A DNA stretch of 64,000 nt from Gnetum montanum (Eukaryota > Streptophyta > Gnetopsida > Gnetales > Gnetaceae). The notes beneath the pieces were generated by a model. It saw only the letters and a program-made list of their open reading frames with translations. It had not been told where the DNA came from and made no database searches. This document shows positions 35,062-48,230 of the stretch, one piece after another. Position 1 is the stretch's first letter. Every line of letters starts with the position of its first letter. The DNA lies in NCBI GenBank assembly GCA_015680685.1, contig MNCI01013738.1, positions 2,721-66,720 of the forward strand, written 5' to 3'. Both the position numbers and the translations under genes were made by a program.

Positions 35062-36018
35062 GTCTATTAGGTCCTATTATCAGACCCTTGATATCATGTA
35101 CAAGATACCAAGTCTGATGAGCCCCGATATTGGACCCCCAATATCAAACCTTCAATATTGGGTATGGGATATTGGGTACACGATATCGGGCCTACCAAGC
35201 GATATCGGGCCTACCAAGTGATATCAGACATCAGATATCAGGTCCTGTCTCATTGCCTATAAATAAGAGGTGGCACACTTGGTTTTGGCATTAATTCTTA
35301 GTCCCTTACCAAAACTCTTGCAGTTTTTCCTTCTTAGAGTTAGAATTATTTTTCAGTGCATGCACACAATGTGATGATTGTAAGTGTATGGCATCCTTTA
35401 TTCAAGTGTGTTGTACTTGAACATGGACATGACAAAAAATAAAGATCAAGATTACTTCATCATTGTAGCATTCAATTAGTTTAATTATTTAATTGTTATT
35501 ATTATTTATTACTTTCGTAGTTAACATCTTTTTACCCTAAACTCCTATTAAACATGGAATGAGTACGACTTAATCATGAGCATTTAAGTGTAACTACTTG
35601 GTATCCCAGTAGCATACCTAGGCCATGTGCTTGGTAATCCCAGTGGTAGTCATGCACAAGCTCCAAGATGTGCACAAATGATTAAGGAATAGATGCTCAT
35701 CATACTTAGGCTAGTTTAGACTCTCTTCCCCTATCTCCTCTTAGCTTAGCTTCCTGTCTTCCTTTTCCTCTTAGCTTAGTTAAAGTTATTTCCCATTACC
35801 TTCAGGAGTAGCATTAGTTAGGAATATATCATACACCTCACCCTAGACTAAACCATATGTGACAAAGAAATTACTAGTCCAAGTTGGAAGACAACAAACT
35901 ACGATCAACGAGTAACTATCTGGATACCACAACTAGCTTGTCTGTGGAGTTTGACCAGATCGTGCATTAAATGCTCATATTCATATGGTTAAGTGTAGGG
36001 CTACCTCACCACTCATCA
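35062..36018 (+). repeat. 3' LTR of the nested element, about 957 bp
   Basis: It matches the 5' LTR from GGTCCTATTATC onward. U3 is longer because the GATATC-type array is expanded, including a duplicated GATATCGGGCCTACCAAG unit at about 35186-35220. The TATA region is at about 35258. The first bases and the polypurine tract have been lost in a deletion of roughly 20 bp near 35060. Confidence 0.8.
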
Positions 36019-36023
36019 TATGT

Positions 36024-36720
36024 ACAGAATCTAAAGGAACTTGTATGATTTTTCATCATATTTCATAGCAAATCAAGTTCCAACAATTGTGTTACATGCA
36101 TCAAAGGTTATGACGACATGAATTTGATGAATTTTAAGCCTCCATGGTGGAACAAGTTAAAAGACAAAGAACATTCAAACCATCAATTAAATCTGATGTA
36201 GCTAAATTTTTTGTAACTAAGGAGATTTGAAGGCCACAAATCTCATTTTTGAAATACCAAGTTAGGGACATGCATAGCAACAACCACCCCAAATGATCTA
36301 TTGGTAGATCTCATCGATTCAGATGATGTCTACAAGAAGGTTGAAACTCATGCAACATAATCTCATCAAAGAAAATTGATGTCATGATCAATGCAAACTA
36401 GAGAGAAATTAATTGCATTGGGCACAACTGTAGGAGTAAAGACTAATGTGAAATCAAAGTAGGATTTTTGAAGTAAGGATGATGAGCTTAGAGGAGAAAT
36501 CATAAAGACATCTAGCATACCCTCAATACACATCAAGCATGCTTAGGGTTTTTTCACCATAGCTACCACGTCCTAGTGCTTTTGGTTATGGTGGAAAGTC
36601 TATGTTTTGTCTTGTGTCATCTTGTTGTAGCACCTCTATGCCAGCCATAAGTCAAGTTATGCCTAGTATAATTTTTACTATTGTAAGCTAAAAAACTAGC
36701 TTAATTGAATCATGAGGAAA
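36024..36720 (+). other. Internal region of the outer element, right part
   Basis: It continues the outer element after the nested insertion. No protein motif was recognised. It ends in CATGAGGAAA (36711-36720), the likely polypurine tract, next to the TGATGAAAC start of the 3' LTR. Confidence 0.5.
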
Positions 36721-37741
36721 TGATGAAACATTTTATGGCAATATTGTTTCTCTATGTAAACTTGGATGCATGAAATTATTTGTGTGCATTGAAACCTATA
36801 GTTTGGGTTTTGTTTCAATATGTGATGTTACATCATTGATGTTGCCTCACCTCATTTGCTACCTCACATGATGCTCTACCTTACCTTGTACGCTACCTTA
36901 CATGTTATGCTACTTCATCACTCTTGTTACAAATGAAAAAACCATAAATATCCAAAGAAAAAAGATAAAGGGGGATTTATTTTTTTAACAATTTTATTTT
37001 GCATTTTTTATGATAATTTCTCCTCCTCTCTTACATAAGTGTGCAATTTATTTTCCTTTGTATTTGAGTCATCACTTCATCATGAAATGAGACTCTCTTA
37101 GAGTACTATCATGCTTTCACATCATAGAACCTTTTAATCAATGTGAAGTCAATGTTTGTGCAATGAATAAAGCTCAATTTGATTTTCTTAAAACCTTTAA
37201 TTTTATTTTATTGAATCTTGATGATAATATCTCATTAATATATTTATTTATTAAACTTAAAAATTATAATTAAATTAATTATTTTAGATAAGTTAGCATA
37301 GTTGTGTGGAGCTTTTCAGTGATTCTACCTAGCTCAAGGAGGCCATACCTATATGGAATGATGTTAGATTATCAAAGGTGGATCTAAGGAGATTTTATTA
37401 CTTTGTGTGTTCATGTCATGCTTGTCCCCAAAGGGATTGTGATGTGAAAATATGTTTCATTTTTTTTGTATGTATGAATGTTGTACCTATCTCATAATTA
37501 TTATTTTATTATTTATATTTATAAAATACATAAAATTTATAGAAAATGTCATTTCCCCACTATGACAACAGTGGTTTTCTCACTTGTATTAAATGCATCA
37601 TATCATTTTTATTTATTGAATGCAATAATATACACAAGTAAACATTGCAATTCACACTCCTATTGTCTTTGGTATTTACAACCAGTTTACTATGCATATG
37701 GTTAATAGATCTCTTATGGTCTTGGCCAAGGGCCCCTATCA
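36721..37741 (+). repeat. 3' LTR of the outer element, 1021 bp
   Basis: It starts TGATGAAACATTTTATGG and ends GGGCCCCTATCA. Like the 5' copy it carries GCTACCTCAC-type repeats near the start and AATAAAGCTCAATTTGA near 37167. Confidence 0.8.
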
Positions 37742-37746
37742 CTAAA

Positions 37747-40700
37747 CATTGGGATAGAAACTATTCCAATATCCATCCACTCTAATAGTAGTAATAGAAT
37801 TATGTTGCTATAGAGAACCTATAGTATCTAAGAGAAGGAATATAAGCCATTAACAAAAATAGAAAAAGTCTATTTTAAGATTAAGGCTTATCACATCTTT
37901 TCCATGATATACTTAAATAAAATCTCATCTTTCATAGGCCATGGCTATGCAATCCTAAGTAGATGGTACTTGGTAAATCTGACTCTTCTCCTCTTCCTCA
38001 GGATTAAGTGATACTTCTAAGAAAATCGATAAGGGAAGAAAACTTTGGTGTTCCATTACTTGATCTAAAAGTTATGTAAGTGAGTATGGATTGTAGGATA
38101 CATAAATGACACTATTAGGTGGATCTAAAATGCTTCATCATTTGAGATCATGAAAGTTATGCTAGTTTGTAAGGACCAAGAGGTATGACCACCTGCAAAC
38201 ACTAAGGCTGCACCAATGAGCACATTTGCAATAGCTAGAACATCAACTCTGACAACAACTATTCCAACAAGGAACATAGTTGTTGGAGTTCATACAATGT
38301 GAACTAGCATTGTAAGAACTAGTACTCAAGTACTTGTAGAGTTTATCACCTTGCAATAAGTCATTTGCAAAAGTTGTCACAAGTTGTAAGTTGGGGCCAC
38401 AAGACTTAGCAAACATGTTCAGCATCATCACAGATGTGCTTGAGACTCTAATGGCTCCTTGAACTAAGAAAATTTCAATGAACACAAGAAGGGATGACTA
38501 GATATAGATTTCTAAAACTACAATCATATTTCAAGTCACTTTGAAATTTGGTAAGGATGCAACCATTATCTTGATGCTCAATGAAGGCAAGGAAGGATTT
38601 GCAAAGTTACTCACTGATCACATTAGTACAACACTCAACTTCTTTATGGCACAAATTCTAATTTCATTGTCATCAAAGACATCAAAATTTCTATAGGGAT
38701 GGGAATCAAAGGAGAGGGGAGCATGATCAAAGCTCAGCACAAAGATGTATTAGACAAATTTCTATAATCAAGGTAAACAATTGAGAACATACTCAACATT
38801 CTTGAAGCTATCACTATCCTATAGTCTAAGTTGATTGGAACTAAGAAAATAGTAGTGTTATTTGAAGCCCAATTGTAGCAAGCCAGACTAGATAAAAATT
38901 ATAGGATGAAGTGGCCTAGCTTTATGGTAAGCTTAACAACCCCATATAATCTGTTGCTCTTGAGGAACTTGGCTAGTTCCATGTTGATGAGATTAAACAT
39001 TTGATGGCCAAGAAATAGAAAGACTAAGTTGAAGAAGAAAAATTCAACATGGAATGCATCTCAATTATATGAAAAACATGGATTGGAAAAAGAAAATTGT
39101 CATGTTGCAAGATAAGAATAAAGACATGATAGTAGAAAACTAAATATGGGCTCAAGTGGAGAAAGAAAAGGAACAAATGAAAGCAAGCTTAAGCCATCAG
39201 TAGGAATAATAGGTCAAGGTATATTTGGAGATAAAGTTAACCACAGAGAATCATAACCTATCAATGGAAGAGGTTTGATTGATTTACCAGAGGTTCATGA
39301 TCAAAATTGGAGTATAGTAAAATGAAGCTACAACATAAGAGATTTTCAAGAAATACTACTAGTAAGGATCCCACATCAACATTTCAAGATTCCTGTAGAA
39401 ATTCAAGATTAAAGAATGAAAGGAAATAATCATAATTAAGAAAATAACCCTTGTTTATTTCATGCTAAAATTCAAAGTATAGTGTTGGAAACAAAAATCT
39501 TCAAACAACTTCTAAAGATTATAATTACTCAAGGTAAGTATACAAAACAATGTCTCCATCAGGAAGAGACTCTCCTAGTCCTTTATATCTCTCTCACACT
39601 TCCATGATAAGGAAAAATGTAGGGCATTGACATTAGAGACCTTCTTTAGCTTTTCTAACCTCATGGAAATCTTTGGGCTTTCTTTTCACACATGTATCTT
39701 TATTAAAATTTAACTTTTTGTAGACTACAAGTTGTTGCAACTAGCATGAGCTAGCAATCTCAAACTATGACAAGATTATAACTAGAGTTAAAAATTGTAA
39801 GGACATTAATATTTTAACTTCTAATTACCATCAAATTTCAACTCTCATCTTCCTAGTAGTTCTCCATTGTGAGTAGACTATGACTCACAGTTCCCTACAC
39901 TAGTAACCCATTCAAGACGTTTCAAAAGTGATTTTTCATTAATTGTCTATTGCTACTACTAGTATGAGCCAACAATCAAGGACTATGAGCTGCTACGACT
40001 AGCATGAGCTATTAGTGTCTAGATTGTGATTGACTATAATTATTAATCCTTGGTAGTAGCCTATTCAAAATATAAAAATTATTCAAATGACATCTAGATT
40101 GTCGCAAATTAATACCAGATACTTCCAATGACCTCTAAATACACTAAGGATACCATTTACATCAAAGAGATAAGTTGATTTCCTCATCAATTATAAAGAT
40201 TATGTTATAAAATTAATGAAAAAAGAGATCAAAATGAACAAAACCAAACTGAATGCCACATTGCAACAATCATCACACATTGTCTAGAGGAGCATCCTTA
40301 ATTGAATCAATGTAATGAACTAAGAAAAATGAAAATGAATGAAACAATCACAAATTGAGAAGGTGACTTACTACATGAAGCTAGCTAACCTTCATTACAC
40401 CAATCTCATCATGTTGATAGCTAGTACTCCTAGAGAAGTAGCTTGCCACCATGTTTGTGCTTTAGAAATGTGAGTTCCAACTCCATGACTAGGCTAAGAA
40501 AAAATTGCAATCAACAAGTGTGGAGTTGGTTGTTCTCAAAGAAAAATAAATTGATCAAAGAGATGTTTCAAAAGAATTGATAAAAATAATGGCTAACTAC
40601 CAGGAGATCAAGAAATGATTATAAGTGTTTGAGTTTGAGCTTACCACTTTCACCATCTAGTTCATGAAAAACCAATAAAATGTTTTTCAAACTACTATAT

Positions 40701-41118
40701 TTGTAGAATGTCCTAATGAGTGATAACTTGGCCAAGCTTATTTGAACTATAGGTGATCCACAAATTGATGATGAGAAATTCAAAATGCTCTTGTAATATT
40801 TCTTCATGAAGGAATAAATGCCAAGAAAATGATTGCAAAAGCCACCAAGACCTAAGGAGTCACCACTACCAGAGATAACCTACAAATTTTTCAATGGAAA
40901 TTTTAAAGATTCTTGCAAATTTTATAATTATTTTATAATTGTTTAAAGGTTTTTTAATCTTTTGTAATCACTCAAATAAAATTTTGTAATATAGCACTTC
41001 GTCATCTAATTAGTTAGTCCATCTATCTATTTGTTAGTATCACTCTCATAGTTTTGTAACAAATTTTGTCCTGATTTTGTTTAAATTGAGGATAAGTTTT
41101 TACTAAGTTAAGAGGGTA
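37747..41118 (+). other. Probable internal region of a further LTR element, 5' part missing
   Basis: The right end leads into a polypurine-like AAGTTAAGAGGGTA directly before the LTR at 41119, preceded by AATTGAGGATAAG as in related elements. No gag core, RT or primer site was recognised, and no matching 5' LTR was found to the left. Short open frames show no family motif. Confidence 0.4.
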
Positions 41119-41935
41119 TGATGAATAGTTAATTGGCTAACTATGATATTCCAAATCATAATGGTTAGTTATCCCTATAAATACTACCCACATACTACAT
41201 ATATGACATCATAAATGTAGTAGGTAGCTAGGCTCTTGCAATTTCATTTTTCAATTCTTAGTAGCAGTCATCGAGTGCCTGCAATATAGTTGCGAATTGA
41301 TTGTCTAGAGTCGTTATTCAAGTGGAATGTACCTTAACACATTTCATGAGCAACAATAAAGATTGAGATTGATTTCATACCATTGCATCACTCTAACTTA
41401 GATTAAATTTAATTTATAGTATTTATTTTCCTATGTTTATTTACTACTTTATTAGCATAGCATTTACAATTTCATGCACATTAAATCATGGTAGAATGAA
41501 TGTGACCAACTTTGAGCATAATCACATAATTGCTTAGTAATCCCAACAATGTTAGTACTTGGTTCATCCAATAGCATAGTGTTTGGTAATATCAGTAGTG
41601 GGTATGTGAGTTCAAGATGTGTATGGTAAGCTGGGAATGGACACTTATCATCCTAGACTAGCATAGAATTTATTTTATTGTTTATTAGGTTAATTGAATA
41701 ATTTTCTATTTTTAATTAGTTTAATTAATGGTCAAAAATATTTCAATCATACATATTACCTTGACTAAACCATACATAATAGAGACGCTACTAGTCCAAG
41801 TTAAAATACAATGATATGCAATTATCCACCAACTTCGTAAACAATAATAATAGTACCATCCATGGATTATGACATGGTGTACTGCAATGCTTGTAGATTG
41901 TATGATGGAATGTTGGACATACTCATTTCTCATCA
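41119..41935 (+). repeat. 3' or solo LTR of the Athila-like superfamily, about 817 bp
   Basis: It starts TGATGAATAGTTAATTGG and ends TCATTTCTCATCA. In between are a CCTATAAATAC box near 41195, AATAAAGATTGAGATTG near 41360, and GACTAAACCATACATAATAG near 41765, all in the same order as in the other LTRs. It lacks the GATATC array. It is diverged throughout. Because internal-type sequence precedes it, a 3' LTR is more likely than a solo LTR. Confidence 0.7.
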
Positions 41936-43789
41936 CTTGTTTCTTCACAAGTTACACAAATTTTCCAAACACGCTCAAGGTTTTTACCCATCACAAAGAT
42001 ATCCACCTTAAAGTAGAAATCTCATCTATAATTTTAATATATTGTAATTTAAAGCATTCAAAACTTGACTCTCAAGCAATGTACATAAGTTCTCACCTTC
42101 ATCATGGCTATATAAGATTATTTCTGCTATTTCGTCTTAGGAGCCACTCTTAATTTCAAAAGTTTCTCATAATCCTACTCTAATATATGTTAAGTTTCCA
42201 AGTGTTTTAGTGTAGTAACTTTTTGACAAGACAAATGGAAACTGTGATCACTCTATGTATCCATATCCAACTTTTGGAGGTTTTTCAAGTCATGTAAAAT
42301 GATGTGTCTTTGATTTAAACTACTATAACCAAACATAACATGATGGAAACAATTAACAATGTTATTAATGAATTTATTCATGAGTTGATTAAGACATTAA
42401 TTGCTTCTATACCATGGTGGTAGTAGCATTTTCACAATGATAGTAGAACAATGATGACATTGAATACAATGACAAGGAGATTGAAAAAACAAAACAAGAA
42501 AACAAAAAGTTTAAATATCTTTAATATTGACAATCTTCAAAGTTATTCTTCTTAGGTGATTTCTAGATTTTAATATTGTCAATAAACCATTGGCTATTTA
42601 TTTCTCTAATAGAATTCACAGATTAGTTAAAGAAAAATTGCTATATCTTGATCAAATTTTTTCTTATAACAAGTTAAATCATTGTATTAAAACATCAAAC
42701 ATGTTTATTTTCTCTGTTAAAACCACGGTCTATTTTAGCATGCTTATTGGAATTGCTATTTAACTTCAAAAATATATATGTTGTTTTTTTGCTTATTTGA
42801 TATTAGACTCCTTGTATTTATCTAGGTTTTATTTTTCTCTAAGATATATTTGTTAATGTGAAAAAGAACATGGTATATTCTGTTAATGAAAGCTTGTATT
42901 TTATACAGAGGTATCATTATCAAGCTTGGTACAATAACAAATCTTTTCATAATTTCAAAAATATTATGAAAGCTTCAAATATTTCATCAATTACTCTTCA
43001 ATGTGAAGCTTCAAAAGGCCTTTTAACAATTGATTTATAAAAATGGCTTTAAAAAATCAACTGATCTCTGAGTTTTTTTTTTCAATATTATTGATAAGAA
43101 AGGATTCTTGTAACTAAAAATCATTCTAGAGGATGCATTTACTTCATTTTTAAATTGACTATTGAACACTATTACAGTGTTTCCTTTAGATATGATTCAA
43201 AAAATGTTATGTTAATGGAGAAAATAGTGAATGTAAAGGGTTAAAAGGAAATGATAGTGAATTTTGATGCAAAAAAAATGTTGTTCCTCATTAAACCTTC
43301 AATGGAGATGTTCTACAAAAGAAATACCCTTGTATAGCTACAATTAAGAAAGCAAATGAATTTATCTTTTTTAATTTAAAAAAATTGATTAACAAAACAT
43401 GGAAAAAGGACTCTATTTTGTCAAGGAAATCAAAAATAGACTTATTACTCATCTAAGAATTGAGTTGGACAATTCGTGTAATTCATGTTTAATCCTCCTA
43501 TCCAAATGTTAATGATATATGCACACATATATACTAGTTTATACTAACCATCTCATCATTTACTTTATTTCTAGAATGTAAAAATAATAGGTGTTTAAGA
43601 AAGGACAAAGTTCATAAACATACTTAACAACTTTGTTGCCTAAAGCTATCACAAGAATTTTATCATGTTGGTAAATTCATCTTGGTTTCTTTTATCTCAT
43701 TTATGATAAGTTCACTATTAAGAGAGGCCAAGGATTTTATGATAATTAATATGTGTGACTAATGCTATAATTATATGATATGCATTAAG

Positions 43790-43880
43790 GAGCACCACTT
43801 GGAGTGATGTTAAGGTACTTGTCTCTTAAGTCGTAAGACCTAAGTTCGAGATTGGGCATAGCCACTCAAGAGGTTAGGCT
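43790..43880 (+). repeat. Possible tRNA-derived SINE fragment
   Basis: GTTAAGGTACTTGTCTC resembles a Pol III A box region, and CTAAGTTCGAGATTGGGC, about 30 bp on, resembles a B box (GGTTCGANNCC) with changes. No flanking duplication or tail was resolved. Confidence 0.3.
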
Positions 43881-44549
43881 TTTGCTCATCCACCACCCCT
43901 CCTAGCAAGGACCCTGCCTGGGCAAAATGAGCATTGACTCTCTAGGAAACAATCCTTTATATCACATGAATTTAATAATTTCTTAATATGAGATATATTA
44001 TAACAAATATAAACATTAAGAAAACATCCATGATGGTGTAAGCCTTGATGAAATTTGATAAAATTAAAAAAAATAAAGAACAAATAGGAGAGTTATAGAA
44101 GCTACCTTTACAAAACAAAATTAAAATCATACTTTCTTATCTGAATGGTTGTGAAATTTTCATAGTATTTAGGAGATTATTTACTGCTACATATGTCTAA
44201 TAATGTTAAAAAAATCCTAAATTATGTTATGATGAAAAATATGGTCCTGGTTCAAAATGGATCATTATACAATTTTGTTGGAACCTCCTTTCAAAAGGAA
44301 GAACCTTATTAGTAGGGTTCTTGTATGTGTTTATGGAGGGAGAGTAAAATCATCTACCACATCAACTTCTTGAAACAATAGTAAAAACTATAACTGAATT
44401 AAAAGAAAAGAGATTAACCTTACAAGGCAGATTTGCTATGTAACAATAAAATCAAATATAGTAAATTTCAAAAATTATGACTTTGAAGCATGCTAATGAG
44501 AAGTGAAACAACCAAAGGCATTTTTATGTCTACTTAGACCCTATTGGAT

Positions 44550-44642
44550 CTATTTTACCATGTAGGGCTATACTCTAGAATTAAACCTATGATTTGGGGT
44601 TTCCATGTCAAAACTCTTGTTACTAAGCTAACACCTCATTGT
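44550..44642 (-). repeat. Possible tRNA-derived SINE copy
   Basis: On the minus strand, ATGAGGTGTTAGCTTAGTAA is followed about 30 bp later by ATAGGTTTAATTCTAG. The first part matches the copy at 44850-45054. A and B boxes are both degraded. Confidence 0.35.
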
Positions 44643-44849
44643 TTATATTGCTTGATAAAAGTATTTAAAAAAATTCCATGTCTAAGTTGTATTAAATTTA
44701 TTTTTCATTTTGTTTCAAAATGGGTTTTTCTTTTTAATATAAAGTTATCTACTTTTTCTAATTCTAATTCTTTGAGTTTCTTTCACAATTCCATTCCTTA
44801 CTACAAACTATATACACTTGCATGCTTTTAAAAAAAAAACCTATTTTAA

Positions 44850-45054
44850 GGACCTCTCTATAATCATAGTGTTCTTTGTTACATTTTGCTAAAAGGGGGG
44901 TTTTGGAACTCAAAACAGGTAAAACATAGATATGCCCTAAGATATATAGTCCAATTACAACTTTATATAACTCAGCATTGCTCACCAGAACCAAACACAT
45001 GACTTGGAGCTTCCAAATCAAGTGTCTTACCACTAGGCTAACACCTCATTATTA
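44850..45054 (-). repeat. Possible tRNA-derived SINE copy
   Basis: On the minus strand, TGAGGTGTTAGCCTAGTGGT fits the A box consensus (T-R-G-Y-N-N-A-R-N-G-G), and TGTTTGGTTCTGGTGAGC lies where a B box is expected. A body of about 150 bp follows and runs towards a T-rich end near 44830. The same head occurs at 44642. Confidence 0.4.
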
Positions 45055-47460
45055 CATTTGGCTAAAAGACATAAGAATCATTAAAGGAATTAGCTTCATT
45101 CCCTTCAAAGGACTTGAGGACCCAAGTTAATCAATATTTTTAGTTAGCATAAGTTCTTGCAAATTTTTTTGCAAAGTTTCATGTTTCATATTTTAGAATT
45201 AAGTTAAGAAAATCAATGAAGAAACATAAGAGATAGGACTAAAATCAACTGCATTCATTTTAAAGGAAGAATAGGAAATTACTATCTTTATTAATAAGTG
45301 TTCATCAAACTTTTGGTATAAGTTTTATGCCTCTTAATTTCAATTAACAGAAAAAATTCAAATCTTTTGTACTTTGTGATGCCATTGAAAGGATGTGCTT
45401 TTTGTTCTAGATCTAACATGAAATCAAGCTCAAAGAATTAATGGAATTAGAGCACCCTCTACTTGCTAATCATTGTGTGAACATTGCTAACCATTTTTTA
45501 CTGCATGTGTAGTTTCCCCCTTCATGAGTTGATACATGATACCTCTTTTGCAACTTTTGTAATGAGATCAACTGTAGCAACAACCTTTTGAATTCATCCA
45601 CATGCTGTAAGATGTTTCATTACACTACAAACATCCGTGTTATGGCTGAAATCCTACTTTTACTATGAAATGACATAACTATCATGATCACTATTGTTTA
45701 TGGTCATTACCAAAAAATCCATATCACTGAATTTTAATTTTCTTTGTATAATTCATACTATAACAAACCACTTTTTTGCTTGGGTTTTGGTCTCGATAAT
45801 TGTGAAAGCATGTGTTTGCATGCTTTGTTATGAGGCTATGTTCATTTTGGTGGTGACATTTAGATTTCCATGTGTATGATTGGTTGTAACATTAATAAAT
45901 TTTAATATTAGGTTCGCTTTCATTTACAATGCCAAGTACTATGGTTTCAAACATTTCTTAAAGAATGCTTGTTGGGTATTTTATAAAACAAATGCTTAAA
46001 TATGCATGTGGAGATCATTTTTAAAACATTGTGGATATGCAAAGAGTTTCTAGTTTATTTAGGCAATAGTAGAAAATTCTTTCCATAAAGAAAATTTACA
46101 AATATCATTTTAAGTTGTAATCATTTTGCATAGTTGCGAAAAAAAGATCAAAATCAATTGTTTCTAAAAGTAAACAACAAGATATAGTTATATACCTATA
46201 AGAGGTGGAAAATTAACTTGAGCAAGTGACCATCACTCTCATTGCCATTATCTAGTGCATCCTCCTTTATAGTAAAGATAAGCCACACTGAAGAGTATTT
46301 TGAATTTTATAGTGAAACAGTATTTGATTCTTGTTAATAAATCAACAAATGTGCAACCATTGGACCATCACATATTGTTATAAATGAGAATAATTCAAAA
46401 TATTAGCTAACTTGTAAAACCATTCAAAATTTTGAATTTACATAGATTCAATAGGTAAAATAAAAATTCTATGCTAAATATCCAAAAACATTTTTTTTAT
46501 TATTATTTTGAAAAACGAGTTGCCTATTTGTGAACTAAATTGAACAAGTTAACCTTTCAAAACTCCTAGAAAAAAGCACACCTAAAAATTATAATATATC
46601 AATACATTAAGCTTTGTTAACATTTTAAGTTACATGTTACATCTAGGGCATCTTTAAGACTAGACACCTATAAAAACATAGGAAACCCATAGCTCTCCCA
46701 TGTGTAGCATTAAAGGTCAACATGGACAAGACCTGAAGTCAACAATATAAGACATGACAAAGATATCATTTTGTATGCATTTTGTGCATACTTTGTGATG
46801 ATTTGAAATAGCTATGACCTTACCATTAAGCTATTGTGATGATTTTGTCAACTTCAAGGGATGGCAGTATTTGTGGGAACATCTAAATTAGTATGTTTTC
46901 TATGATGATTATGTAAGAGACTAACTAGTACCTCCAAGAAGATATGAAATTCAAATACAAGATACAAACATGACCATAATACTATTAACAAATATTTTAA
47001 TTTTCTAGTATAAAATTACAAAGATAGTCCTTTATTTAGAATTTTCTCAAATCTAGTAGAAGATTCACTTTTTGGCACATCCACTTGAAGGAAAGTCTTC
47101 TTTATCTACCTATAAAAAGTTGTAGTTAAAAATCAATGTTATTGCATATGACAATCTTACCATAGGCTTGGTACCAGAAATGTATGGATAGATCTACCAT
47201 AACCTAGGCATTGATGTAGTGACTGGAGGCCTTCTTGATTACAGTAGGTAGATTTTGTGCTTTTGGTTTTAATTATGGCAGTTTATCAAATTGCAAGGTA
47301 GAACATTTATGGATCTTAGTCTTAGGCTTATAGTATATAGATAGAATTATGTTTTTCTTAATTTTATTTCATAGTTATTAACATATTATATTAATATTAA
47401 AATATTAAATATTAATTTTTATTTATGTAGGAGTAGTTAAGCAGCATTTCTTTAATGTTC

Positions 47461-47720
47461 TGTTACTTGTTACTGTAATAGTAACCACTTTATGATTATA
47501 GCTTTAACATGTACTAATTAGATAACTATCAAACATTTGAATAAGTGGTTCTTCAATTATGAAACCACTTGATTATTCCATTGTATACATACCTTTATTT
47601 TATGCTTTAATAAAGTCAAGTTTTAGTTGATTTTCAATATTATTATTTTGGCCGAGAGGTTAATGACTAGCCCCATCCAAAAGAGTCTTCTTCTAGTAAA
47701 ATAATTTTATCATCGTAACA
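47461..47720 (+). repeat. Possible short solo LTR, Ty1/copia-like ends
   Basis: The 260-bp stretch starts TGTTACTTGTTAC and ends ATCGTAACA, giving TGTTAC/GTAACA inverted ends typical of copia LTRs. It has AATAAAG inside near 47611. No target duplication, primer site or polypurine tract was found, so this is weak. Confidence 0.35.
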
Positions 47721-47745
47721 ATGAAGAGAGTTCTCTTGGTCATGT

Positions 47746-47775
47746 TTTTCTTTCTTTTCTTTTCTTTTCTTTTTG
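47746..47775. repeat. TTTTC microsatellite
   Basis: Several near-perfect TTTTC units in a row on the plus strand. Confidence 0.8.
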
Positions 47776-47844
47776 GCTAAACTTTAGCATGGTAAATAAA
47801 TAATTATCATTAATATTGGGATAATAGATAAAATTTTTCACCAA

Positions 47845-48075
47845 AATTATTAGTTGCGAGAGTCCAACTACTTTGTAACTTGGACCTTTTCTTTGGAAAA
47901 TCAATTCTTAATGAATCAATTTGATATTTTTTAATTTGAAAAATATAAAACATTCTCAGGAATTATTATTTGCAAGAGTCCAACTACTTTGTAATCTAGA
48001 CCTTGTGCTTGGAAAATCAATTCTTAATGAATTAATTTGGGATTTTTTAATTTGAAAAATATAAAAAATTCTCTT
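47845..48075. repeat. 116-bp tandem duplication, diverged
   Basis: Copies start at 47845 and 47961. Both hold AGAGTCCAACTACTTTGTAA, GGAAAATCAATTCTTAATGA and TTTTTTAATTTGAAAAATAT, with scattered differences. Confidence 0.85.
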
Positions 48076-48230
48076 GGCCAAATAATAAATATATATCATA
48101 AATATATAGCTAAAGTAGTTATTGATTACTGAAACACTCATATTTCCTAAATGAAGTTTAGGACAAGAGTTTTAGCAAAAGCATTGTAAGGCATTTTCAT
48201 TGTTATTAGGTATGTTTATGTTTGTGGCCC

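Larger units (their letters stand above)
30396..36018 (+). mobile_element. Nested gag-only LTR retrotransposon
   Basis: The 5' LTR starts TGATGAGTCATGG at 30396 and the 3' LTR ends CCACTCATCA at 36018. The flanks are GATGT (30391-30395) and TATGT (36019-36023), a 4-of-5 target duplication. Gag-like sequence runs from about 31300 to 33170, followed by the family's non-coding 3' block (33340-34330). No pol was recognised. The primer site normally found right after the LTR is missing, and a small deletion has removed the polypurine tract and the first bases of the 3' LTR. It lies inside the element at 24175-37741 and is therefore younger than it. Confidence 0.8.
24175..37741 (+). mobile_element. 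Outer gag-only LTR retrotransposon, target duplication CTAAA, split by a nested element
   Basis: The 5' LTR (24175-25249) and 3' LTR (36721-37741) are diverged but align over their length. CTAAA occurs at 24170-24174 and again at 37742-37746, just outside the two ends. A decayed tRNA-Asp-type primer site follows the 5' LTR, and CATGAGGAAA precedes the 3' LTR. A gag-like region lies at 25490-27500. Removing the inner element (30396-36018) leaves about 7.9 kb. No RT or integrase was recognised in either internal part. The 5' LTR start reads TAATAGG where the 3' LTR has TGATGAA, consistent with base decay. Confidence 0.8.
41936..47460. other. AT-rich unassigned sequence
   Basis: No protein gene could be supported. 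Open frames of 60-95 codons (for example 42858-43040, 44544-44831) are AT-biased and motif-free. Three tRNA-like repeat candidates lie near 43790, 44550 and 44920 and are listed separately. Confidence 0.5.

Noticed and set aside
43790-43880. An intact tRNA gene
   Set aside because: The B-box-like part is present but no acceptor stem or full cloverleaf could be paired; listed only as a possible SINE fragment.
47461-47720. Complete copia element
   Set aside because: Only one LTR-like unit is seen; no copia gag, integrase or RT motif was found nearby.
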